DNA of 64,000 nt from Paguma larvata (taxonomy: Eukaryota; Chordata; Mammalia; Carnivora; Viverridae), in the NCBI GenBank assembly GCA_030068075.1, contig CM057839.1, forward strand, positions 47,272,960-47,336,959. Direction: 5' to 3'. The notes beneath the pieces are model-generated. The model was given only the letters and a program-made list of their open reading frames with translations, was not told the origin of the DNA and did no database searches. This document shows positions 11,775 through 23,690 of this stretch, piece after piece (position 1 is the first letter of the stretch; each line of letters opens with the position of its first letter). The translations under genes and the position numbers were made by a program.

Positions 11775-12640
11775 ATGTTTTAATGATCTCTAAATGCATT
11801 CCCTAAATCTAAGACACAAATTTGATTTCCATTAAAAAGCTTCAGCCAAAAAGACTTCTATATGAATAACTTTACAACAGGTTTTACATTTTCAAATAAT
11901 TACTAGATTTAGTTTGGAATGTGGGTTAATCAATTTTATTTTATTGTAGCATATATATTAATCATAGTTTTAAGTATATAGCCTTCAGTCTAAAAGAAGT
12001 GAAACATATTACTTTGCTAATGAAAATTAAACTTAAACGTAAATAAATGTGCTTCCACTATGTCTGAGGAAGCTTCTAACAGGCTGAACCCTCCACTGAT
12101 GATGAAGATAATCTCTGGGGATAGGAGAATAGCATGCAAGGTAAAAAAAAAAAGAAAGAAAGAAAGAAAAAAAAAAGCCATTTATTTTGTCAGGAAGTGG
12201 AGAACTGAAAGAAGGGACCAGCAGAGAGTGAGTTCCCCATTTTCATGGCTTTAGCCTGAGGGAAATCTCTGGTCACAGGATTCATGTAGGGCCTACATTT
12301 CTAATAGAAAACTGCAGTATTTCTAGCCTGAAGAACTAGAAGGCAGAGGCTGGGAAAGTGTAACTATTGAAAAATGAGGGAGGATGCTGGAAAGTAGGGA
12401 AGCACATGAGAACACCAAATTCTGCTCATAGACTGCCAGTTTCCAGATGAATCCTGAATCCATGAGTGGGTCCAAATGAAAACCACCTGAAGCTAAGGAA
12501 AACAAAACAAAACAAAATAAAACAAAACAAAAACCTGAACTGACATTTGACCTGCCATTCTCCATGAAGACACAAAGTAAGTAATTTTATTCGAACCAAG
12601 TTAACTGTTTGTAAAATAAACAAACAAACGTTTTAAACTG
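11775..12640. other. AT-rich non-coding stretch with AAAAC repeats
   Basis: An A/GAAA-rich patch lies at 12141-12176 and an (AAAAC)n-like run at 12499-12533. No gene or named repeat seen. Confidence 0.45.
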
Positions 12641-12644
12641 TTGT

Positions 12645-12763
12645 TTGCATAACTGGCATTATTTACAATAGCCAAAATAAGAAGAAGTTTCTTTATGGTG
12701 TTGACTGAGGGACGAATGGTATGTGTATACACCCCATTTTCTTTATTCATCTATCTCTCTATC

Positions 12764-12794
<31 letters not shown>

Positions 12795-13325
12795 GTGGAA
12801 TATTATTCAGCCATAAAGAAGAATAAAATCTTACTATGTGCAACAACATGAACAGACCTGGAGGGCATTGTGCTAAGAAAAATAAGTTGGTCAGAGAAAC
12901 ACAAATACTGTATAATCTCACTGACATATGGAATCTAAAAATACAAGCAAGCTCAGAGATGTCAAGAACAGATTGATGGTTGACAGAGGTGGGAGGTTTG
13001 GGTTGGGAAAATTAGTGAAGGGAGTAAACAGGTACAAACTTCTAGTTAGCAAATAAATTATGGGATATAATGTACATGATAACTGTTAATAGTTATAGTT
13101 GATAATTTATTTAGTAATACTGTGTTGCATGTTTGAAAGTTGCTAGAGAATAAATCTTAAAAGTTTTCATCACAAGAAAACAAATTTAACTATGAATGGT
13201 AATGGGTGCTAACTAGACTTTTTCTGGAGATCATTCCTCAGTAGATAACAAATCTCAAATCATTACACTGCATATCTAAAACTAATATAATGTTATATGG
13301 CATTTATACCTCTATAATAAAAAAG
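12645..13325 (+). mobile_element. L1 3' end, older subfamily
   Basis: 'cattatttacaatagccaaa', a TATC microsatellite, 'gtggaatattattcagccat', 'tgacatatggaatctaaaa', 'aacagattgatggttg' and 'ctaaaactaatataatgtta' follow the L1 3' end order. It finishes with taataaaaaag near 13325. The similarity to the copy at 3965-5580, including the 'catcacaagaaaa' segment, suggests the same broad subfamily. Confidence 0.85.
12755..12794. repeat. (TATC)n microsatellite
   Basis: About ten tetranucleotide units with imperfect TCTC-type neighbours upstream, embedded in the L1 3' end. Confidence 0.95.
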
Positions 13326-13329
13326 AAAT

Positions 13330-13660
13330 ACTACTTGAAGATGATAAGAAAATACTTCAGAGGACTATACCAGAATCGAGAGCCTAACGTGTACCAAAAT
13401 TATGCAACACACACACATAAACACACACAAAGCAAACAGTGAAATGTGCTCCAGGGAAATGGTGAAGGCCATTCCCAAGATGAGAGAGATATTGAAATGA
13501 TCAGAAAATGAGTATAAAGCAACTATTAGAACTATGCTCAGGAAGGTAGAAAGGTAAGGAAAGGCACGTATAATGAATGAAAAGATGGGAACCCCAACAG
13601 AGAGAGAGAGTCTATGAAATAGAACCAAATGGGAAATTTAAACTTTGCTAGTTGTTTGTT
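13330..13660 (+). mobile_element. L1 5' region / start of ORF1 (fragment)
   Basis: 'aaagcaactattagaactatgctc', 'taatgaatgaaaagatgggaa', 'caacagagagag' and 'gaaccaaatgggaaattt' match the A-rich segment around the 5' end of ORF1 in older L1s. It lies between two L1 3' ends and directly precedes 3'UTR sequence at 13700, so it is probably part of an internally deleted or rearranged element. Confidence 0.55.
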
Positions 13661-13699
13661 AATATGCTTTGTCCAAATTCTTAAGAGTTTATTTAATTA

Positions 13700-13975
13700 A
13701 GACTAAATTAAGGTGATGGTTGGAATGCAGGAGATGGGGAAAATGGGAGAAGGGAAATGGGATATACAGGCTTCCAGTTATGGAAAGAATAAGTCATGGG
13801 AATAAAAGGCACAGCATTGGGAAGATAGTCAATGACATCATAGTAGCTTTGCATGGTGACAGACAGTAGCTATGTTCGTGATGAGTTTAGCATAATGTAC
13901 AAAGATGTAGAGTCACTAGGTTGTACACCTGTAGATGATGTAATATTATGTGTCAACTATACTCAAATAAAAAAA
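13700..13975 (+). mobile_element. L1 3'UTR end
   Basis: 'cttccagttatggaaagaataag', 'cacagcattgggaagatag', 'gcatggtgacagacagtag' and 'gttgtacacctgtagatgatg' are 3'UTR landmarks of carnivore L1s. It ends in aataaaaaaatg near 13975. Confidence 0.82.
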
Positions 13976-14187
13976 TGTCACCTGAGAAATAAATAATCCA
14001 GAGGAAAAATACAGTTAATAAATTGAATAATCCTTAAAGACGTTAATACTATGACAAATGTATTCTATAGATTTACTGAGTTTTGAGGAAATTTTTATAA
14101 CAGTTTTCAAATTTATTATTAATTTTAGTTGGTTATTACTACTGAGTCTGAAAAGGCATTTACAATCATCCTGGAGTTTTTAAAGCT

Positions 14188-14252
14188 GAAACATATATTG
14201 CTATTAAATCCTTATCACTAAGTTGCTCAGCTAGTCTCAGAAAACATTTTTA
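14188..14252 (+). repeat. Copy A of a 65-bp local duplication
   Basis: By eye about 58 of 65 positions match 15888-15952 without gaps, in the same orientation and exactly 1,700 bp away. Both contain cactaagttgctcag and gtctcagaaaacattttta. No known repeat family explains it. Confidence 0.85.
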
Positions 14253-14261
14253 CTGTTTTCT

Positions 14262-14395
14262 TACTTGGTTTTCTTGTCTTTTAAATATGGATAATATTAT
14301 CATTTCTAACTCCACCAACTTAACATGGTTGTTATGATGAAGAAATAAAATAATGCCTGCAAAAATTGTTTGGGAATAGAAGCACTATATAAATA
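14262..14395 (+). repeat. Probable MIR SINE
   Basis: ttggttttcttgtctttta, then tatggataatattatcat, ggttgttatgatgaagaaataaa and gaagcactatataaat parallel the MIR core (tcagtttcctcatctgtaaaatg, ggataataatag, gggttgttgtgagg, aagcgctt). Diverged. Confidence 0.6.
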
Positions 14396-15719
14396 GGAAA
14401 CTCTGAGTACCCACTGACTTCTAACGGGTTATTTTAACCAACATAATTCTGAAAGAAGAACATTTTGTGTCACATTCCTTACTAGTTGTCATCTTAAATG
14501 TTGTAAAAAGACTAAAGAGGAATGCCTTACTTATGACGCTCAGCAAATATTGAAGTGCTACAATTTCTCCCTAGACACATAGAAAAAAAATATATATGCT
14601 TCAGTAAACACAAGCACAACTAAGTCTTCCCAGAAAACTCACTGTTTTAGGACTGTAGGTAAAAACCAAAAGTAGGAAAATCTAGGACATAAGAAACATC
14701 TCAAGAAGTTGTAAAACTAAACTAGCAGAAAACCCAGCAAGTAAATGTGAAAGACAACTGCTAACACACAATTTACAATAAAATAAAGAAAAAGCTGGAA
14801 CAAATCAAATGAAAATAAGCTGCAGATGAAATAATAATCAATAAGGCACAAAATATGCTGGAGCAGCCTGTATTTCTACAAGTGCACTGGAGAAAACCGC
14901 CTTGAAGCTTCCATTTTTAATCTTCTTCGCCCCCCGGCTCCAAACTTCTTTTTTTCTTTGACTGAATAGAAGTCTTAACTTCACCAGAGGATCACAGCAA
15001 GCTTTTATGTAAGAAAACACAGCAATACTAACCAACAAAAATTTGAATCTCTCTTCTCTAGGAGGTCTTTCTACTAATGTTGGAGACTATACCAACTGAA
15101 CTTTCCAGGGAAAAAATATGGGGAAAAAATTGATATCTCTTTTGTAACTTGCCAAAACATTGTTGCCTGAATATACAACACCACTGTGCAGAAAATCGAC
15201 ATCAGGACAAAGAACTCAAAACAATATTATTTCATGGGTTTTTCACAACTATGAAAATTCAAGTCATGTAAATAGAAGTTAGATTTTGTCAATTAAATTT
15301 TGAATAGAATATTAACACGGTTAATGTTTTGAATATTTCTTTTGTTATTTTTATTAGAAATACTCCTGAAAACATACAAATGTATATATAAATATTTCAC
15401 AGTTCTGTTATACAACTGAAAGAGGACTGAGTTTTGTTTGAGAGACAAAAATCCTGATGACAATTTTCATCATTTCTCTTACTTCTTGTTTCAACATATC
15501 GACATAAATTACACATAATATAACTGATGTTTTGTATACAGCAGGAGATCATTTTATATATAGATTATTTATAGCTTTAATCAAGTCATTCTTTTATATG
15601 ACCAGAAAAGTTACATGATCCAGCAATAATATTTATAGTTGTAAAAATTAATATTACCAAATATCTATAAATGCAAACATTCTGTAATGTGTAGAATTTA
15701 TTATAATATATTGTTATCT
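14396..15719. other. AT-rich non-coding stretch
   Basis: No repeat family recognised. A short GC-richer patch lies at 14865-14945, and the minus ORF 14838-15038 over it has no recognisable domain. Confidence 0.45.
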
Positions 15720-15860
15720 GAGGCACCTGGGTGGCTCAGTTAGTTGAATATTCAAATTTGCCTCAGGTCATGATCTCTCGGTTCACGAGTTTGATCCCCA
15801 CGTCGGGCTCTCTGCTGTCAGCACAGGTCCACTTTGGATCCTCTCTCCCCCTCTCCCTAT
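15720..15860 (+). mobile_element. Truncated CanSINE lacking its tail
   Basis: gaggcacctgggtggctcag, ctctgctgtcagcacagg and a short CTCTCCCC segment are present, but the region from the middle of the pyrimidine tract to the A-tail is missing. It ends abruptly about 25 bp before copy B of the local duplication. Confidence 0.9.
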
Positions 15861-15887
15861 ATATTTATGTATAGTTTTTAGGAGACA

Positions 15888-15952
15888 GAAATATACATTG
15901 TTATTCAATCCTTGTCACTAAGTTGCTCAGGTAGTCTCAGAAAACATTTTTA
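15888..15952 (+). repeat. Copy B of the 65-bp local duplication
   Basis: Partner of 14188-14252. The match starts just downstream of the tail-less SINE and stops in AT-rich DNA; the MIR-like sequence that follows copy A is absent here. Confidence 0.85.
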
Positions 15953-17559
15953 TAGTATTTTTATATACTAGTGTGAGTTTTATATATTAGTGGTTTTTTT
16001 TTTTCAGAGTATTTTCTACACAGAAATAGAGATCAAAATATATATAAAGTTTCAAATTTAAGGTAAAAGTGACAACAGGGTAGAATTAAGTAGATGGCCA
16101 AATAGCTACATTTCTAAAAAGAAAAAAAAAGACTTAAAGATAAATATATAGGTGGGCGTCATTCTATAAAATAAGATAGCAGAATAGTTGTAAGAGGGAA
16201 TGTCTTGCCACTGGTGCAAGTTGAAAATTCTCTTTATATCACACAAGGAAGGATGTTCCAAGATTATATAGAAAGGAAAATTTCCTCTTTTTTGTTCATA
16301 ATTTTCTAAGATTTTCTTGGTTGCTTCCAAGTCTTCATGTTTTTAAATCATTTTAATCAGTCCTTATCTATGTATTAAAATTCACAATTATTCCTCTTTT
16401 AGAATTTAGATTTCTTCATATTAGTACTCAAAAGTTTTTAAAAATAGTAAAATATTTCATAGAGTGCTACATTTTTATGCTGTTGCCTGGAAATGGAATT
16501 TATTTGTTATTCAAATGGATGATTGTTTAAAAAATTCTATTAAGAAATAAAATAAATAAATTCTATTATTTTAAATCCCTCATGTTTTCCGTGTTCATTA
16601 GAATTACCTAGATTAATGAATTTCTTCTAAAGTTTTATGTGTTACACACACAATATTATGAATTTAATAAGGAAAGCATGATGAATTAGTCTATGTTAGT
16701 ATTGAAAATTTCCTCATATAATCTCTGTCAGCCAGCCACTAAAATAATTATTAAGAAACATATCCCCATTATCTCACATGTCTCTCATTCTACATTCTAA
16801 AGACACTATAAAGAATATAAGGTGATATTTATATAGTGCATGTATGTGATAAGGAACCAGGATTGTTATAACCTGGAAATTGTAGTCCCAAGCAATACCC
16901 TGGGAAGAAAACAAAAAGATGAATATCCTGGAAGGAATACATTCTAAGGGTTATAGTTTTATCAATACCCCATTACTCAGCATGGCAGAGATGTATGTCA
17001 GGGTGGAAAACAAACCTGCAATTCATTATACCAGCATCGGATGCATGTTACTAAGCACTGAAAAGAGGACTCTGAGGTAGGTGTTTGAATTTGTCTTTCA
17101 GGAGTGTATCTGGGGATGATATTCTATTAGCACACTAATCTGTTAACACAATAATGGATAGCCAGGTATTTTTTTCTGTTAAGAATCCCTGATTATACAT
17201 TGCTCTTTCTTCAAGATAAGAAAAGTGTAAAATTGCAACACTGGGCTTATGAAAAAGTAAGGCTGAGGGGAGACAAAAGAAGAAAGTGACTATATTAAAG
17301 ACTAAGGACAATAAGGTGAGAAAGCATATAACAGAGAAAATTATATTAATATCCCTCATTCTATCTGGATGTAACTGAGCATTCTGTCACCTTAGATGTT
17401 TCATATTTCAAAAGCATTGGCCTCTTCTACCAAATCCTCACTATTTGTGGATTGATTTAGCCCTAAAGTAAACAGATGACATATTTCTTCTTTTTGCATC
17501 CCATAATTTACTTTTTTTCTCTTTTTTAAATGTCCCAAAATCCAAAATGTAAAACTACT
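15953..17559. other. AT-rich non-coding stretch
   Basis: No repeat, exon or RNA gene recognised. Several minus ORFs of 60-75 codons (16106-16330, 17135-17359) show no family features. Confidence 0.45.
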
Positions 17560-17577
17560 AGCCACATGTCACTTTAA

Positions 17578-17781
17578 TATTTATTTATTTTTGAGAGAGA
17601 GAGAGAGAAAGAACACAAATGGAAGAGGGGCAGAGAAAGAGGGAGACACATAACCTGGAGCAGGCTCCATGCTCTGAGCTACCAGCACAGAGCCCAGTCC
17701 AGGACTCGAACCCACAAACTGTGAGATCATGACCTGAGCCAAAGTCTGACGCTTAACCGGGTGAGCCACCCAGGCGCCCCC
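17578..17781 (-). mobile_element. CanSINE, antisense, with clear TSD
   Basis: Inverted copy starting tatttatttatttttgagag and ending ccacccaggcgcccc. The 18-bp target duplication agccacatgtcactttaa (17560-17577) recurs with two mismatches at 17782-17799. The small divergence between the two TSD copies fits a moderately old insertion. Confidence 0.96.
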
Positions 17782-17799
17782 AGCCACTTGTCATTTTAA

Positions 17800-19474
17800 A
17801 AGTCAAAATTCATTTCACTTAACACAAAGGGTAAAAAGCTACACTAAGAATTCAATATCAGTCATATAATAGGGAGAAGCTTATAGGTCACCTATTTTCA
17901 TATGTCAAGTAACCATATTCCAGATTACAGAAAAAAAAAAAAAAACAACAACAGAGATATCATAAATGATGCATTTGGGGGTAATTGTCATATAAGCTGG
18001 TAGTCTCTGCAATAAATTTACCATACACTTTTAAATATTTCAAGATTTTTAGAGCTGCCAAGCACATATGTCGAACAATAATTACTCATCAGTCAGTCTG
18101 AATAGAGGAGAACATTGATTATTCAAAAGGCAGCACAGAGTGGCCTGCAAGAAACATGTTTAGGTCTGGCTGTGAAAGCTGGATAGCTTCATAAGAGAAA
18201 ATGAATGTGATGGGGTTTTAAAATATTACTTCTCATCGACTAACAGAAGATGAAGAGACACACATCTCTTTAGTTTGTCGTAATTACCAAGTACCCATCA
18301 CATTGTATTCTGAGAACTGAGAACTACAGAGTTTTTATTATTTTTTAAATATAGGCATTTGGTTATAGCTAACCAAGGAAAAGTATGTTCACACACAAGG
18401 TCTTTTTATGCATATAGCAGAGCGGTATACAAAAATATCTCTGAGCGATAGCAAAAAAACATTTTTTAAAAATTAAAAAGTTAAAAAATAATAAAAGCCT
18501 ACTATGAAGAAAATTTTCATAATGTAAAGAAGAACTATAAAATTTTAGTAACATTATCAACATTTAAAATCTTTATTGAGGAACGAATTGTTTCAGTGTA
18601 AAATCAAATCCGCAATATGTAAATAATCCTAAGAAGCTCCCCTGGTGTCATGGGGGCACTAGATATAAAATAAAATGAAATAATGATGGATAAAATAACA
18701 GAAATGATTATCAAAAGACAAAGTTCCAAACTGCCATTTTGATCATGGCCATTGCTGAAAACACTGAACCAAAAAGATGATAGAATATACGGCAGCTCTC
18801 ATTGTGATAATGACGATGGTCAACTACCTTATTCTGTAAAAAGCCCTAGTCCGAACTAAAATTTTTCATGTAAGAGAAAATGATTGTCAGAAAGCTACAG
18901 CCCCCAAAATATCCTCAATAATTTGAATAAGATTATAAATTTTATTAATAGTGATATATATATATATTTTAAAACTCTAACCCCAAATATAGTTATTATT
19001 ATATAAATAATATGTAATATGTGACATATATTATGTATTATAAAATAGGAACTTATTTTATATTTTAAAATATACATTTTAAGATCCTACACTCTATTTA
19101 TTTTATAGATTTAAAAACCTAATTACTTACAAAGGAGCAAGTTCCAGATGGACACATAATATTGTATTTGTATTTTATAGATGTAGATGTATATACACAT
19201 ATATAATATTTGTATATATGTATGTACATATATGTGTGTGTTCACACATGTATGTACACAGTAGTATAATATCTATAGAATTGTGATGACAAAAATTTAA
19301 GACACAAATTAGTTCTCATTTTATTCAAATATGTCTTAATTCATAAAGGCAAAATAATTCATAGATACAGGAAGATTTAGAATATATCCCAGTTGGTTTA
19401 AAGGATATTTAATCAGCATGCTAAGCAGCTAAGTATAATGTGTGTCTAAATGTTATTTTACTTCAAAAAATAAA
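17800..19474. other. AT-rich non-coding stretch
   Basis: Contains A runs (17929-17945), a (TA)n-like run at 18951-18968 and TATG-rich text at 19180-19260. No gene or named repeat seen. Confidence 0.45.
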
Positions 19475-19477
19475 TAG

Positions 19478-19625
19478 CAAATATTTACTGAAAACTGAAA
19501 ACATTCTAAGCATTGTTATAATCACTATGTGAATTTTCTTATCTAATTACATCTGAAAATAATCTAAGGAGTTAGGCACTATATATTTTATTTGCAATTT
19601 TTAAAAAGCTAAATAGTGAAGCATA
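19478..19625 (-). repeat. Probable MIR SINE, antisense
   Basis: tatttactgaaaactgaaaac, ttctaagcattgttataatc, ttatctaattacatctgaaa and gttaggcactatatatttta follow the inverted MIR order (tttattgagcacct, ctaagcgctttac, tctcatttaatcctc, ggtaggtactattat). Strongly diverged. Confidence 0.55.
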
Positions 19626-20434
19626 AAACAGAAGAAATATAATTAATTAAAATAATAATAAGAAGGGTAAAATGTCCCTATTGTGCAAATATAGTGAGAG
19701 TTACAAAAAAATAAAGGAACTAAAAATACTGTATTTTACTTGGCAACAGGAAAAGATGGCGAATCTAGCTCAGAGCACAACTTTGGATCCAAAATAGTTT
19801 AATATTTTGTATTTTTTATAATTTTATACTGTTTATACTTGTTAAAAAATCATCATTCTTTTTAATGCAAAATTATTGTAAAGGAAACTTTAAAATTACA
19901 AAGTATTTTTTTAATTTAAATGTTCATTTACATATCAATAGAATAAAATGATCTAGAGAATGTTGCTGAATTATTTCTAACATATGTAAAATTTTAAATT
20001 TATGAGATTGCCATTTAAAATATTTTTTGGATACTTAAAAGGAGACATTTTCCTTTTTTTTGTAAATGTACAGATATGTGTGTATTTATATGCATATATA
20101 TGACATATAAAATAGGCAAACACACTTTCAATTACATTTGTCAGGTGGATAAATGCAACGTTTACAAAAATTTGAATAGTAAAGCTAATTTATACTTGTA
20201 GAAAACAGTATTCATAATATTTTATTAATCTGTTCATTATCTTCGAGATGTCAAAAACATATTTTAAATATGCACCCTCTATGCATTTTCTAAATATTGT
20301 AAAAAAAAGTAATATAACCCGACCTTGAGAGAATATCCTAAGGTAAAAGATACAAAAAGCTAGTAGAGATACAAGTGTTTTAATGTAATATAATTATTTT
20401 CACCTATAATGTTAAATTAATAAAAGCACCTTAA
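19626..20434. other. AT-rich non-coding stretch
   Basis: Nothing recognised. Confidence 0.45.
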
Positions 20435-20449
20435 AAATGCAATTTTCCA

Positions 20450-20655
20450 GTCCACCTCGGTGACTCAGTCAGTTAAGCGTTCAATTTCTGATTTTGACTG
20501 AAGTCGTGATCTCATGGTTTGTGATATTGAGTCCCACATTGGGCTCTGTGCTGACAGCAGAATCTGCTTGAGATTCTCTTTCTCCCTCTCTCTCTGCACC
20601 CTATGTGCACACGTGTGCTCTCTTCCTCTCTCTCAATAAATAAATAATCATTTTT
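20450..20655 (+). mobile_element. CanSINE variant with perfect TSD
   Basis: Flanked by a perfect 15-bp duplication aaatgcaattttcca at 20435-20449 and 20656-20670. The body has gtgcacacgtgtgctctc in place of the usual middle section, a variant type also seen at 23488-23690, so it belongs to a different subfamily from the young copies. Confidence 0.95.
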
Positions 20656-20670
20656 AAATGCAATTTTCCA

Positions 20671-20797
20671 AATAAAGTACTATATTTCCTCGAAGGATAA
20701 AATAATATTCATAATTATATACAATTATTTTTATGTAACATTGTAAGAAGTAAATTGAAATGCAGGTGTTATTCTAGCTGTGGGAAAATCAATGAAT
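20671..20797. other. AT-rich spacer
   Basis: Nothing recognised between the SINE and the TA/CA tract. Confidence 0.4.
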
Positions 20798-20975
20798 ATA
20801 TATATACACACACATATATATGAATATATTCATATTTATATGAATATTTATATTTTATATATAAACATATATGAATATATACACACACATATATACACAT
20901 ATACCATTCATTCATATGAATATATATACATACACACAAATATGTGTGCATATACATACACACATGTATACACAG
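20798..20975. repeat. TA/CA-rich low-complexity tract
   Basis: Alternating tatata, cacaca and gaatatat units with several self-complementary words such as atatgaatatattcatat. ORFs on both strands (20769-20963, 20780-21049), rich in Tyr, Ile and His, are artefacts of it. Confidence 0.93.
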
Positions 20976-21233
20976 AAATGCACATATTTTTTTTCCAAAA
21001 ACGGTACCCTAATAATAAAAGTAAAACAATTTGTTTTTTAAATAAGTGAGACATTACATTAACAGAGGTAAGAAAAAAATACTTTTTTATTCATTAAGTA
21101 TATATATCAATGGTTATCATAACAACTTTGAAAAGAAAGCGCTTTAATGACATAAACACATATCTTGGTCCAAAAAAAAATATGTAAAACTTAAAGAAGG
21201 ATAAAAAAAAAAACAAATAAACAATAGCAACTT

Positions 21234-21270
21234 TGTGTGTGTGTGTGTGTGTGTGTGCGTGTGTGTGTGT
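21234..21270. repeat. (GT)n microsatellite
   Basis: About 18 GT units with one GC interruption. Confidence 0.96.
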
Positions 21271-23299
21271 CAATCTTCTTACCATAAAGACTAATAGTAG
21301 TATAGATTTCAAGGTAGTTTAATGAAAGCAACAATAAATCATTAGAAATTTAAAATATTCAGACTTTGCAGTTTTGCACGGGAGTTTCTTGTACTCAGTT
21401 ATCTTTTCAGAATATTATAAAAGTGTTTATTAATTCCCTATATCATTCTGCAGAAAGTGGGTAACTTTTGGATCATTTTTCCTAGAGGTTCATGTGTAGA
21501 TTTCTTGATACTTATTATACTTTATAATATAACCCAAGCCAATTTTAAATGTTTTCTTTCCTAAATCTTCAGCTACTGCATGACGCTATGAATCTGCTAC
21601 TTCCAAAGCAATCAGTTATCTTAATCACAGTAAAAACATTCTGCATATCTAAGTAACAGATTTATGGAATAAAAACAAATTTAAATTGATATGAATAGTA
21701 GCACAGTGCTGTACCAAACATATAAAAGTGTTTTATTCTTTTAGGCAAATTATATTCAGAAAGGAGAAAATTAGACCTATAATACATTATTGACAAACAA
21801 GATTCACAATATCTGTTGAAGTTTCGTCCTTTAAAATTTGGATCTACTCTGTCATTTTCTTTATTTAGAATCTAACAATCATAACATCGCCTGCACGCTT
21901 TGTCTGTTCTATTTTTTCTCCTGCATTTATCTTTTATTATTCTTGCAGAACATTAGAGTTGATCAGTGCATGCTTGTTTGTTTTTAGATTTGATTTGTTC
22001 TGATGTTTCCTTTCAACTAGAAAATACATTAAAATATTAATATAACTAAGGAAAATAAGACTAATATTTAGATTCTGACCCTCAACTGAAAGTCCCATAT
22101 TAAATTATGAGTTTCATGAAAATCTAGCAAAATGACAAATTTGCTTCATCCTTAAAAGGAAAATAAAAGGCTAAGGACTTATATTTAATCACTGTTTCTC
22201 AAATATTTTATTCAGCTAACATAAAAATAGTTTTATATTTTATTTTCTATTTAACTCATTCAGTTAATAAAATCTAAACAACTATTCTTTCACAGGCGGT
22301 TCAAGAGCAGGACTTGAGCCAATGACAACAAAACAAGGCCACAAACAAAAATACCAGATTATTATTAAGATTATAATGGACATGTATACACATTCATAAT
22401 AAAAACATCTCACTAGAGAAATTTTAATATTTATAGATAACGAATGTTGAATATATTATTTATTGGCCATTTCTATATAATTTACCATTAACTTATTTTA
22501 ATAATAGTAAATCTATTACATTAGTCATTTGAGTTTAGTAAAATCTGAAAAAAAAACCAGTTTACATTTTCATAGAAAAAAAGAGAAGAATCCTATGTGG
22601 CCCATTTGAATCTGCTCTCTCATTCATTCTTCTGGTAAAATTAATTTTTAAATACTGTATTTGTTCCCTGAAATCAATGGAAATTCTGCATACTTCTTCT
22701 AAAACTGAGCAGGTTTTTTGGCAGTTAAAAGTTAAAAAGGCTGCTTCCGAAGCTTGTGATGATGTGATCTTTAAGTCATTCATCCATGATAAAGGCATAG
22801 GAAGGGAGCCTGGGAGCATTTTTGTGTTCATTCTGCAAAGGTTGCATTCAAAGACAAATTGGAGTTATGCAGAATGCCTGTTTGAATGCTCTTAGCTTCA
22901 GTTAAAAGGTTATCCTGAGTTCTCAGCTTAAAACTGAGGTCAGTTAATATCATCAGATGTTCAAAAATGACACCAATTTTCAGAATATAAAACTTGCTTT
23001 TAAGATAGAGTGTTACCCAAGAAACAAAATAAAGCTAGAGTTATCTTCTGTAGATATTCAGTATTTAAATCATTCTTCTTTTTTAATATACCCATCTTTA
23101 TTTTGAATATTTTTTGGTTCAGATAACTTGTTCAAATATCATATCTGAATATATCGCTTAATAGTTGCACCTACCCAAAGATCATTTAAAAATTCTATAT
23201 TACCCAAGCTTACATCTAATGGAAAAATAATGGAACTTGTACCAGGAATAAGGAAGCATTGAAGTTTTTCTACATGAAGCCAAATCAAGTTATGCGAAG
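21271..23299. other. AT-rich non-coding stretch, partly possibly single-copy
   Basis: No repeat recognised over about 2 kb. At 22562-22831 a minus ORF of 89 codons overlaps a slightly GC-richer stretch. It has no recognisable domain, and the plus strand is also open (22677-22895), which argues against coding. Confidence 0.4.
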
Positions 23300-23425
23300 A
23301 CTATGGCCACTGGAAAATGAAAAGAACAGGATTTCAGTACAGGCTTCTCAACTCGCTGTATTTGTGACCTTGAGCAAGTAAGTTAATAGTTTTTTTAACC
23401 ATTATATCTCAAATTAGAAAAAAAC
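23300..23425 (+). repeat. MIR SINE
   Basis: 'atttgtgaccttgagcaagtaagtt' (that is, tgtgaccttg then gcaagt) and attatatctcaaattag match the MIR core tgtgaccttgggcaagtcac and the following cctcatctgtaaaa region. Confidence 0.7.
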
Positions 23426-23487
23426 TAAATAAATAAATTTATATAATAGCTGTAATACTGGATTTTTTCAAATACCATTATTAAAAT

Positions 23488-23690
23488 ACGCTTGGATGGC
23501 TCATTCAGTTAAGCACCTGCACTCTTGGTTTTGGCTCAAGGTTAGTGAGATGAAGCCCCACCTCAGGCTCCATGCTGACAGCACAGAGCCTGCTTGGGAT
23601 TCTCTCTCTTCTTCTCTCTCTTAGCCTTCCACACTTGCGTGCACCCTCTCTCTCTTTCACAAAATAAACAAACAAGAACTTTTAAAAAAT
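23488..23690 (+). mobile_element. CanSINE variant
   Basis: Head gcttggatggctcattcag, gaagccccacctcaggctcc, gacagcacagagcctgc, cttgcgtgcaccctctc and an aaaataaacaaacaa tail. The gcgtgcac segment is shared with the copy at 20450. Diverged head. Confidence 0.92.

Noticed and set aside
20769..21049. Tyr/Ile/His-rich ORFs on both strands
   Set aside because: Both come from the TA/CA low-complexity tract.
22562..22895. Overlapping open frames on both strands as a small gene
   Set aside because: Opposing open frames of similar length and no recognisable domain suggest local composition rather than coding.
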